Assembly: GCA_016874975.1 (NCBI GenBank) | Contig: VGSQ01000016.1 | Span: 1 to 40,016, forward strand | Direction: 5' to 3' | Length of the DNA: 40,016 nucleotides | Source: Deltaproteobacteria bacterium | Lineage (GTDB): Bacteria; Desulfobacterota; Desulfobaccia; Desulfobaccales; 0-14-0-80-60-11 | In this document: in pieces, positions 26,271 to 34,363 of the stretch | Layout: every line of letters starts with the position of its first letter | Position numbering within the stretch: position 1 is the first letter of the stretch | Notes under the pieces: generated by a model | What the model was told of the DNA's origin: nothing | The model's database searches: none | What the model saw: only the letters and a program-made list of their open reading frames with translations | Program-made: the position numbers and the translations under genes

Positions 26271-29200
26271 TTTGGATTCCATTTTGAACAAGGACGCCAT
26301 CATCGCCACATATCCTGCTGCGCACCTCCGATCCATTCCTGAACAGGTCGAACACATGTACCGAGCACATGCAAAGACCCACATCCCGCTCGGCGATACT
26401 TCAAAATACGTTGATACGATCTTCAAGTGGGTAGGTGGCCAGAACAAGGGGGGTTTCATCGGCGCTGTGGTCGGTGACTATGGACATGGGAAAACCAGCT
26501 TCCAGGTCCATGTCTGGGAAGAGAGCACCGAACGCAAAGTCTTTTCAGTACCGCCCTTTTCTTGGAAAAGGGTCGCTGACATGATTGAGGGGACAGCTGC
26601 CTGGATAGACTATATGATTGCAAAAAGCAATCCTGATCAGGCGCTGAAAGCAAAGAAAATATACGATAAATACAGAGAACAAACTCTCATTGAAGCAGCT
26701 AAAAAGGTAGCGCAAGAGACTGGTCAGAAAATCGATGATGTCCTCACTTCGCTTTCAGCCTTGGCTGGTTCCGGAGTAAGCGTTGGCATGGAAATAACCG
26801 TAGACCGTTTTCTTGATTATTGCGAGGAAATTACAACTGTCGTAAAAGAAGCAGGTTATGTCGGTCTTCTGATGCTCCTTGATGAACCGGAAGTCGCGGC
26901 GAAGGAACTCGGGTTCGCAAATGTTTCTCTTATCCTTTTCGAGATCGCAAACGGCCTTCTTCAGCGTCAGGGAGATTATGGTGTATTCGTCTCTATGCCG
27001 GAAAATTTTCTTGCAACTGCACAGCGGACACATGCAGCACTTGCTGCCCGCCTTAGAGCAAGAAACTGCATGTCAAGGCTCCGGGACATCTATGGCTCGG
27101 ACTTTGCCGAGCAGCTATGGGCAAGCTACGTCCGGAATTTCAATCTCGGTAGCGAGGGCGAAAAGATCGTTGCGCCGATCACGCTGAAAGCCATCGGCCA
27201 GGTCGCATCGTCAGACCGAAAAGATCTCTCATACGGGCCGAGGACGGTTGTATCCACATTTCGCCAAATGGTTCATAGGTACAAAGATTCACAGAATACA
27301 TATGAGGTCGAGGATTTTGTCGAGGACTGCCTTGAGGATGAGATTCTGGTTTCGCCGGACTATCCATCAAGGATTCGGGAATGCCTGAATCGGCCTGAAG
27401 CCTCAAGACTTGATAGAAGATCGATCAAGATACTTGCGGGATTCCCTAATGGCGTAACGACTGAACAGGCGGAAAAACTCGGGATTGATGCTGCATTTAT
27501 TGAACAGGCAAGAAGCAGCGGCGTTGTTTACAAACAGTTTAGCCTTTTCGGTCTTTCGTCTCTGCGCAAAATAGAAGGGGATGTCTCAGAGAGAGAGCCT
27601 GATCATACCATTACAGAGATATTCAACGAATTTGCCCCAGCACCGAGATCATTTAAGACAGCAAAGGAGGCATTTGTCAACCATCTGATTCCGCTGAATT
27701 TCGAAAAGAAGAGCGGCCAGCAGCTAGTCGGGTGGGATATGCCTGACAGGTGGCTCGACCGGAATGACGGCATCAAATTTGGAGAGCTTGTCGGAGCATT
27801 CAATCAGACTGCACGAGACTATCCAAAAAGGAGGGTAGCGGTTGCAGTCGGACCTATAAATAGAATCATCAAGCCGGAGGAATTCCGGGATCGTGAAACA
27901 TCTACAGACATATTGATCCATTTTCTTTTACGCTGGAATGTCGAGGAATCCTTGCCACAGCAGCTTGTGCAGGTATTGCCAGGAAAACCTGAAAAGAGCG
28001 AACCAGCAGTCATACGCATAGCCATCGATCTTGCGGGTGACCCAATCCAGAGCGAACAGTTGCAAAATATCGTCGATTCAAGCTTTCTCACCCCGCTCGG
28101 CATCCTATATCTCATCGGTGAAATGGATCGTCAGAATTTCCCAAAGGAAGTCGCAGCTGTATGGGATGCGATCAGGAAGCCGCTTCTTCGCAACCTCCCT
28201 GTGCAGTTTTTTCAAGATGAGGGAATAAGAAGTCAGGCAGCAGAAGAGATAAAACGCACCATACCGAGTGGAGCACTCGAGCTTATTCCAAGCCTGTGTG
28301 ATCATGTCCTCAGGGAGCGTTATCCAGAGTATTCAACACTGATCCGGCAGCCTCAGTGGACGAGCAGGGTGGGCGACTACATACTATCTCTTCAGAACCA
28401 GAACATTCCCCTTTCATGCAAGAGGGGGCGGGAGCCATGGAAAGCTTCAAAAAGTATTGTCGCAACTGCCTTTAATACCAATATCATGAACCTCAATGAT
28501 TTCTTTAGCGGCTATGAGAACTTGATCTATATCAACATGGGTAAAGGGAAGGATGACCCTGCTATAGTTGAATTCAAGCTTCATCCGCTTGAAAAGAAGA
28601 TTATGGATGGGATCATGGTAGAAAAGCCAGCTGGAAAGTTGAAGATAAATGAAAAGGAATGCTGGTGGGTGGATTTCGAGGAACTCGTATCGTTGTTCCT
28701 ATATTCAGGATATCAGATCGATGAAATCGCACAGATAGTTGAGATGGGCAAGGCTCGCGGTACCTTCTATGCAACAAAACACAGGGGGCGCCCTGTACTG
28801 TATTGTATGCCCCTTGACCCTGAACAAATGAAGGTACAGCTACGTGAAAAATGTGAATCCTTGAAAGAGGAATTCGATGAACTCAAGAAGTTGCCCGATT
28901 TCAGACATGATTTTAATTTCGAATCCGTAGAAAGAAAAATAGATGCATTGGCGGATGATGCTGACTTCGAATCGATTAAAAGCAAGATTCACCGGACTTT
29001 TGAACAGAACCATGACAGGCTTGACGGATATTTTAGCAGGCTTGCAGATGCACTAAGGGCCGAAATAACGAATGCAGTGCAGGTTGAACAGAAAATATCA
29101 TCCTCCAGACAGGTTTCTGGTTTGAAAACCAACCCGGCTGCATCATCAAAGTGGTGTGCAGACCTTAACACATATATTGTCGCGAACCTCGGCAAGACAG

Positions 29201-30303
29201 TCGAGGATATCAAGAGGGAATGCAGCAGCTTAAAGCAGAAGGCAAGCAGATCTATTTCAGAATTTACGGAGAATAGAAAAGGGTCTCCGATAGAGAAGAT
29301 AAGGAGGCTTAATGATGGATGGAATTCACATGCCAGCCTCAGCGCTCAGGTTCAAAACCTGAAAAATGATTTCCAGCAACTTCAGAAGCATCTCGACGAT
29401 TATGACCAATGGGTGAGACTGCTAACGCCATCAGACGACCTCCACAAGCTGCTCATTGAGATGAAAAAGGATGACGCCCATAAGCTTAAGGCAAATGAGC
29501 TCATCAAGGAGACCGAGGTAGTCTGGGAAGGCATGTCAGACCATCTTCGCACGCGGAATGTCAACGGACTTGGCAGCCACAAGCAATATTTCAAGCAGCT
29601 TGAGGATATCGAGACAAAGCGGAGGAAATACTTACAGGAACTTAGAGGCGCGTTCGAAAAGGTCAAAGATAAGGTGAACATATTCTTGACAGACATTGGG
29701 CTTGGCGCTGAAAGCAGGGTGAGTGTCGTCTTCAATCCTGACGACAGTAAAGGTTGCTATGCACAGCTCTTCAATCAGGCCGTGGAACAGCTGAAAAAGG
29801 TCAGCAAAGACGAATCCATGGGCCTTTCAGAAAAAAGGCTTGACCTTCTGTATGCAGGCAATGTTCTCAAACGCGTGACTTTAGAGGAAGTCGCTCAGGT
29901 GCTGACGGAGCTAAAGAAATGCGAGGAAACCCTCGAGAATCTCTCGAAGAACTTGACTACGGATTGGATCGAAGAGATCGTAAAAGAGGACGTGGGGCCG
30001 AAGCCAAGTATCGATGAAGTCAAAGAGGCCATAAGCAAAACACGCGAAGCATCGAGGGATGCCAGAAGGATGATAATCGAGAAGAAACAGCAGAAAGGGG
30101 AAGCGGAGATAAGCAAGGAATCCAAAGAGATGCTGAAGCTTATCCCTGATAGCCAGGCTGTCGATCTTAAGCAGCTGATACTGCAGATGCTTAAAGAGGA
30201 CCAGCCTCCGGCCGGAATTTTGGAATCCGCCCTCAAGCAGCTCAGCGAGCTTTTCATGAATGATAAGGTACAGATCAAGTTAGAGCTTCCTCGCAGTAGA
30301 TGA
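26257..30303 (+). CDS. Giant BrxC-like P-loop ATPase with coiled coils (1348 residues)
   Basis: The N-terminal ATPase has Walker A GDYGHGKTS at 73-81 and Walker B LLMLLDEPEVAAKE from 204. The middle is mixed. From about residue 870 to the end, long heptad-like, Lys- and Glu-rich helices (for example VKDKVNIFLTDIGL and the KKQQKGEAEISKESKEMLK area) indicate coiled coils. The size, N-terminal P-loop and coiled-coil tail fit the BrxC/PglY class of BREX ATPases, which partner PglZ. The gene directly precedes the PglZ-like gene, supporting this. GGAGGAAGG precedes the ATG. I cannot tell from sequence alone whether it is a true BrxC homologue or another family. Confidence 0.75.
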   Translation: MSLSDLDSILNKDAIIATYPAAHLRSIPEQVEHMYRAHAKTHIPLGDTSKYVDTIFKWVGGQNKGGFIGAVVGDYGHGKTSFQVHVWEESTERKVFSVPPFSWKRVADMIEGTAAWIDYMIAKSNPDQALKAKKIYDKYREQTLIEAAKKVAQETGQKIDDVLTSLSALAGSGVSVGMEITVDRFLDYCEEITTVVKEAGYVGLLMLLDEPEVAAKELGFANVSLILFEIANGLLQRQGDYGVFVSMPENFLATAQRTHAALAARLRARNCMSRLRDIYGSDFAEQLWASYVRNFNLGSEGEKIVAPITLKAIGQVASSDRKDLSYGPRTVVSTFRQMVHRYKDSQNTYEVEDFVEDCLEDEILVSPDYPSRIRECLNRPEASRLDRRSIKILAGFPNGVTTEQAEKLGIDAAFIEQARSSGVVYKQFSLFGLSSLRKIEGDVSEREPDHTITEIFNEFAPAPRSFKTAKEAFVNHLIPLNFEKKSGQQLVGWDMPDRWLDRNDGIKFGELVGAFNQTARDYPKRRVAVAVGPINRIIKPEEFRDRETSTDILIHFLLRWNVEESLPQQLVQVLPGKPEKSEPAVIRIAIDLAGDPIQSEQLQNIVDSSFLTPLGILYLIGEMDRQNFPKEVAAVWDAIRKPLLRNLPVQFFQDEGIRSQAAEEIKRTIPSGALELIPSLCDHVLRERYPEYSTLIRQPQWTSRVGDYILSLQNQNIPLSCKRGREPWKASKSIVATAFNTNIMNLNDFFSGYENLIYINMGKGKDDPAIVEFKLHPLEKKIMDGIMVEKPAGKLKINEKECWWVDFEELVSLFLYSGYQIDEIAQIVEMGKARGTFYATKHRGRPVLYCMPLDPEQMKVQLREKCESLKEEFDELKKLPDFRHDFNFESVERKIDALADDADFESIKSKIHRTFEQNHDRLDGYFSRLADALRAEITNAVQVEQKISSSRQVSGLKTNPAASSKWCADLNTYIVANLGKTVEDIKRECSSLKQKASRSISEFTENRKGSPIEKIRRLNDGWNSHASLSAQVQNLKNDFQQLQKHLDDYDQWVRLLTPSDDLHKLLIEMKKDDAHKLKANELIKETEVVWEGMSDHLRTRNVNGLGSHKQYFKQLEDIETKRRKYLQELRGAFEKVKDKVNIFLTDIGLGAESRVSVVFNPDDSKGCYAQLFNQAVEQLKKVSKDESMGLSEKRLDLLYAGNVLKRVTLEEVAQVLTELKKCEETLENLSKNLTTDWIEEIVKEDVGPKPSIDEVKEAISKTREASRDARRMIIEKKQQKGEAEISKESKEMLKLIPDSQAVDLKQLILQMLKEDQPPAGILESALKQLSELFMNDKVQIKLELPRSR

Positions 30304-30326
30304 TTTTCGGGGGAATCAGGGGCAAC

Positions 30327-31412
30327 ATGGGAGCTGATGTCACAAAGCTTTCGACTGCAATTGACGCATATCCGGCTGCCTTCAGGGGCAACCGGCTAAA
30401 CCTCCTGTTCCTTGACGACGCTCATCCAATAGACAGCTCGCGCGAATTCTTGAAAAAAGTAGACAGCCTGCAGCTTCAGGAAGAGCGAAGGGAATATCTT
30501 ATTAACGATAACGAAGGATGGCCTTTCCCGACCATAAGCATCGAGAGCCGACCTGATCCCTGGAAGATAAGTGAGGCGCTTTTCGATAATTTCGAGATAG
30601 CAGCAAAGATCCTTCCGACTCAGCGTGATATCGGGCAAATATTGACAGGGCATGCAGTAAAAAAAGATCCTGATATCATAATACTTAATGTTGTCGACGG
30701 GCTTTCCTATTATGACCTGCCTGACAATATGGATGCAATCCCCTGCCTGGTTAGGGGCGTTACGACTACTGATTTTGGTTTCCGTGATGTCATAGGGAAG
30801 CCCAATACCTCTCAACGCCTGTTCTCGCTCGGATACAAAAGCCAGTTGGCCTTTACGTTCTTTGATACAGACACGAGGCCCTTATCTGCCGAACTGCACG
30901 CAACTTTCGGCAGCTCTCAGCTTAATCGAATAAATTCGATTGAGGAAGGTATTGACATAATCAGGGGGAATCCATTCTGGCGGGGTTATATCCAGATAGT
31001 GGCACCGGGTCTCGACAAGCTTGCCCACTATCATGCTGACAGGCCGATGATAAAAGAGACACTGAGCAGGATTTTTGAAAGACTCGATAAAGTGATCGAT
31101 TCTTTGTCCTCGAAAGGCAGAAAAGTAATTGCATGCCTGACATCAGACCATGGAATCCTCTGGCGCGATGATGCAAAAGACAAGACTGAGGTCGTTGGAG
31201 ACCTATTTTCAGAAGATACGGCTCATCCGAGGTATGTGAAAGGCAGCCTATCAAGGAACTATGCAAGAGCAGTGAAATTAGAAAGCAAATCGTATACCCT
31301 CCTCAAAGCACCATACATGACGAGAGACTGGAAACATTCAGAATGGGGTGTTCATGGCGGAATATCTGCCTGGGAATCGATCGTGCCAATCATAATAAAG
31401 GAAATCCGATAG
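30327..31412 (+). CDS. pglZ: PglZ-type alkaline-phosphatase-fold protein
   Basis: This 361-residue protein carries the PglZ hallmarks: VVDGLSYYDL (metal site, 122-131), APGLDKLAHYH (226-236), LTSDHG (271-276) and GVHGGISAWESIVPI near the end (341-355). PglZ is a core BREX protein with a phosphatase-like fold and, in tested cases, metal-dependent nuclease or phosphodiesterase activity. It is far shorter than BREX type 1 PglZ (about 800 residues or more), being almost only the PglZ domain. The start at 30327 has AGGGG at good spacing. An ATG at 30300 overlapping the previous stop would add nine residues. The next gene follows with no gap. Confidence 0.88.
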   Translation: MGADVTKLSTAIDAYPAAFRGNRLNLLFLDDAHPIDSSREFLKKVDSLQLQEERREYLINDNEGWPFPTISIESRPDPWKISEALFDNFEIAAKILPTQRDIGQILTGHAVKKDPDIIILNVVDGLSYYDLPDNMDAIPCLVRGVTTTDFGFRDVIGKPNTSQRLFSLGYKSQLAFTFFDTDTRPLSAELHATFGSSQLNRINSIEEGIDIIRGNPFWRGYIQIVAPGLDKLAHYHADRPMIKETLSRIFERLDKVIDSLSSKGRKVIACLTSDHGILWRDDAKDKTEVVGDLFSEDTAHPRYVKGSLSRNYARAVKLESKSYTLLKAPYMTRDWKHSEWGVHGGISAWESIVPIIIKEIR

Positions 31413-32588
31413 ATGAAACAACTACTAATCGGAAAAGATGTCGATAACGGAGACATGTTCAGGATCTCGTGCGAGAAATCGCAGCGGATACTGGTCTGCG
31501 GAAAGACCGGGACCGGCAAGTCATACACAATGGGTGTCCTGATCGAAGAGCTTGCCAATATAGGCGACGACATAATACTTGTCATCGATCCTCAGGGCAT
31601 ATTCTGGACAATGGCGCAACCAAATGAAGCTCCCCAAGAGGTCGACAGCCTTTGGGAATATGACAGAGAGGCCAAGGGATTCCGTGTCAATCTATTGGTT
31701 CCTGGCGATCCTGTCGAAAGGTATGGCGGCGAGGATGTCGTGCATGAGATGGAAAAGCGCGGCCTCAACATCCAGGGCCTGCGGCTGAACCCGTCAGACC
31801 TTTCGCCAGAGATGTGGTGCGAACTTTTCAATCTCGACATAAATGAGCTTCAGGGCAGCATGCTGTTCAAGGCTGTCAGGACATGTTACCAGAAATTAGG
31901 CCATGATTTCCTGCTTGATGACATCTCAAGCACTGTCGAGAAGCTGCAGGGCCTTGACAAGACCAAGGAAGCGATCTTTCGGAAGATCGAGATGGCGCAT
32001 GACTGGCAACTCTTTGAGGAATCCAGGTATCGCGAGATATGGGAAATCTTGCAGCCCAATGCCATCAACATCCTTGATCTGAGCGTGATCGCCCAGGGTC
32101 GGTATGGACTCAGGAACCTGGTAATCGCGGTTCTTGCGAATTTCATCTTCAGGATGCGAACCATCGCTCGCCGGCGTGAGGAGCTGGGGCTTCCGACTGA
32201 CATAAAAAAGGTCTGGATTTTCATTGACGAAGCCCACAACTTTTGTCCGAGCGGAGGAAGCACACTGTCAAAAGAAATCCTCATCCGTTGGGCAAAGGAA
32301 GGCCGGCAGCCGGGTCTTTCTTTGGTAGTTGCAAGCCAGCAGCCATCTGCTTTGAGTTCTGAAGTTCTGACCCAGTGCGGAATCAGGATCGTCCATCGTA
32401 TAACATCAAAAGAGGATTACCGTGCAGTCAATGCCCTGAGCCAGGATTTCCTCCCCGATGACCTTCAGACCTATATCAAGCACTTATCCGGCCCAGGCGA
32501 TACGCTGATAATCAATGATGAATTCGAAAAGATGGCGAAAGTGAAAATACACCCCCGGCAGAGCTTTCATGGCGGGGGGAGTGCATGA
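31413..32588 (+). CDS. HerA/FtsK-like ATPase (DUF87 type)
   Basis: This 391-residue hexamer-forming-type ATPase resembles HerA, VirB4 and FtsK relatives that translocate DNA. Walker A GKTGTGKS lies at 30-37, Walker B VWIFIDEAHNF from 267, and the sensor region ASQQPSAL follows. A motif WAKEGRQPGLSLVVASQ is typical of HerA-type proteins. It takes the last place in the operon, where BREX types 1 and 4 have BrxL (a Lon-like ATPase), so HerA may replace BrxL here. It could pump or grip DNA with the PglZ protein acting at it. It starts at the base after the preceding stop. AAGGAAA precedes it. Confidence 0.9.
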   Translation: MKQLLIGKDVDNGDMFRISCEKSQRILVCGKTGTGKSYTMGVLIEELANIGDDIILVIDPQGIFWTMAQPNEAPQEVDSLWEYDREAKGFRVNLLVPGDPVERYGGEDVVHEMEKRGLNIQGLRLNPSDLSPEMWCELFNLDINELQGSMLFKAVRTCYQKLGHDFLLDDISSTVEKLQGLDKTKEAIFRKIEMAHDWQLFEESRYREIWEILQPNAINILDLSVIAQGRYGLRNLVIAVLANFIFRMRTIARRREELGLPTDIKKVWIFIDEAHNFCPSGGSTLSKEILIRWAKEGRQPGLSLVVASQQPSALSSEVLTQCGIRIVHRITSKEDYRAVNALSQDFLPDDLQTYIKHLSGPGDTLIINDEFEKMAKVKIHPRQSFHGGGSA

Positions 32589-33274
32589 TGTATGATATTC
32601 ATAGGCAAGGTTTAGGTTACTGCCAATCAGGTTCTTGCCGGGGTCCCCATCCCCCCTTATCCTGAGCACCGGAAGGATAGGAAGAGTGGTCATGCGGGGC
32701 ATTTGCCTGAGATGCTTCTCCTTTCCAACTCAGAGACAGGGAATCAAGGATTGAACTTCCGGAAATCAATCTTTTCCAAAACCTTGGGCCTGGCTGTCTG
32801 TATGACCAGTTCAAGCCGAGATTATGCCGCAGTCTTGGCCACAGCGCTTGAAAAATGGTTTTGGGGACCTCTCTCGCCGAGTAAAATCTCCCAAACGGTC
32901 CTCTTCTAAGAGCCAATTCTTCTCTCAGGTGGCAAAGTAGCACAACTTGAGGCGGAAAGGAAATTTTCCCCAGATTTCGGGCATGCCAATCCCTCGGCAA
33001 CCAGATGCTATCCAGCTGGGAAGCCTAAGTGCTCCAGGCCAGCACCGCCCGGTAATGGTGCGCCAAAGGAAAGTCCAAGCCACATGCCACCGCCGGATGT
33101 TGCAAAAAAAAAACTCTGTCAATTAGAGGCAGGTTATCCCTTTAATGAGGCGTAAATATCAGGAAAGAAATGTTTTTAAAGATTCAATTCCATACTAATA
33201 TGGTAAAGATTACTGTAAAAAAATTATGAATATTAGGTTTTTAGCAATAGAGCAAAATATATGTCATGTAACAA
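32589..33274. other. Gene-free stretch containing an inverted IS remnant
   Basis: No gene is supportable. 32808-33097 (minus strand) is the inverted counterpart of the IS remnant before the operon. The part 33110-33275 is unusually AT-rich, with a run of A, and probably holds regulatory sequence for the XRE gene area. The first 200 bases after the HerA stop carry no clear terminator. Confidence 0.5.
32808..33097 (-). mobile_element. Inverted IS remnant, right copy
   Basis: Read on the minus strand this starts CGGCGGTGGCATGTGG, passes ACCATTACCGGGCGGTGCTGG, and ends with AAAACCATTTTTCAAGCG then GTGGCCAAGACTGCGGCATAATC. The same order of blocks occurs on the plus strand at 19321-19615. The coding part is disrupted by small deletions, so this copy is more decayed. 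Together the two copies bracket the operon like the ends of a composite transposon. Confidence 0.6.
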
Positions 33275-33634
33275 TCACGCCTTTTCCACGTAGTTGGAAA
33301 ATGCTTTTATTAGCTCACGGAGTGCTCCCATTGGTGTCAGGCCCTGTTGTTTGCAAACCCTGACAAATCTCACACGCGTCTGGTAGTCGAGGCCCAGGGG
33401 GTTCAGGCGCAAAAGGTCGCACAATTCGATCGGATTCAAGTCCAGGGACAGGCTGACCTGACGGAAGGCGTGCAACGATGGGACAATTGCTCCTGTCTCG
33501 TAACCTGCATATCCACCCCTGACCAAGTTAATTTCCTTCGCTAATGCTTCCTGAGTCAATCCACACCTTCTTCTGAATTGAATAAGCAAGTTACGGTTGA
33601 AATATGAATATGGCGGTGGTGATGGTTTCTTCAT
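33275..33634 (-). CDS. XRE-family helix-turn-helix regulator
   Basis: This 119-residue DNA-binding protein has a classic Cro/CI-type helix-turn-helix at residues 15-65: RNLLIQFRRRCGLTQEALAK, then a GGYAGYETG turn and LHAFRQVSLSLDL. The C-terminal part (FVRVCKQQGLTPMGALRELI) is a short helical tail. AAGGAG precedes the ATG at good spacing; an ATG eight codons upstream is less likely. It probably controls its own gene or the nearby replication and defence genes. It is transcribed against the defence operon and follows a degraded minus-strand block, so it may be a survivor of an older plasmid or phage module. Confidence 0.82.
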   Translation of the reverse strand: MKKPSPPPYSYFNRNLLIQFRRRCGLTQEALAKEINLVRGGYAGYETGAIVPSLHAFRQVSLSLDLNPIELCDLLRLNPLGLDYQTRVRFVRVCKQQGLTPMGALRELIKAFSNYVEKA

Positions 33635-33683
33635 TTTCGTTCTCCTTGGTCTATTCATGTTTTTTAATAGACTCTGATTATCT

Positions 33684-33835
33684 TCAAAGGCCGTTCACAT
33701 CTTGGATTAAACCACACGCTTTCTTTCTCATGGCAGTTAACCTGGCTCTTTCCAGGTCTTCTCGTTCCCGCTCAGCCGCAAATTGAGACAAGTCCAAATT
33801 TTTCTCTATCGCTTCCTTTACTAGAGTCTCCAAGG
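33684..33835 (-). pseudogene. C-terminal gene remnant in a shifted frame
   Basis: On the minus strand, in a different frame from the primase fragment it overlaps, a coding-like tail reads KEAIEKNLDLSQFAAERERE, continues with an arginine-rich helix and ends GLIQDVNGL before the stop. It looks like the end of a small helical protein (antitoxin or DNA-binding type) joined to the primase fragment by a deletion. It has no convincing start and ends 50 bases before the XRE start. Confidence 0.4.
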
Positions 33836-34320
33836 TGGAAGGGCTCCTGTTCTACTCCCAAATTTTTAAGTTTATCAGCGACCTCCTCCCGCTTCTCTTC
33901 CAGGGCCAGGTAGACGACCGAGGCCTGGGCAGTCTGCCGCCCTAAAAAGTGGTCACCCCTGGACACGGCTACCCCCAGGTTGATGCCAAAGGTTGTCTTG
34001 CCAAACTTAGGCTTGGACACTAAAAGGCTCAGCCCCCCCTGGGGCAATATACCCTCCCATAGCCACCGGCTATGCGTCTTCGCCTCGGAAATCAGCTCAG
34101 CAGCGCTTACCAGGGAGAAGTTGTGGCCTTTTCCCTCTGAGTCAGTCTGGGTAGGTTCGTAGCGTGCCACGCTGGCGGCGATGCGCCTTACCGCTGCGTC
34201 TGGCAAGGGCGGGTCGCACCTTCCGGAGTTTTCCGCCAGCAGCGCGGCCTCGATCGCTTCTTGAATCATGCCCCGCCGCCTCATGCTCCCAGCCAGGCTG
34301 GTTAGGGTATTGTTGCGCAT
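33772..34320 (-). pseudogene. RepA/primase-like ATPase, truncated at both ends
   Basis: The visible 182 residues begin RNNTLTSLAGSMRRRGM, the PriCT-type end of archaeal-primase-like replication proteins. An AAA_25/RepA ATPase follows, with Walker A SKPKFGKTT (about residues 102-110) and SVVYLALEEKREEVADKL. The protein then loses its frame after EQEPFHL and stops within 25 residues, so the remaining helicase part is missing. The N-terminal primase domain is missing too, since the upstream sequence abruptly becomes the tail of the SNF2 fragment. This is a deletion remnant of a plasmid or phage replication protein and should not be functional. Confidence 0.7.
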
Positions 34321-34363
34321 CTTGTCAATAAGTTTTCCCGCTTGGCTACACTGCCCCGGTGGC

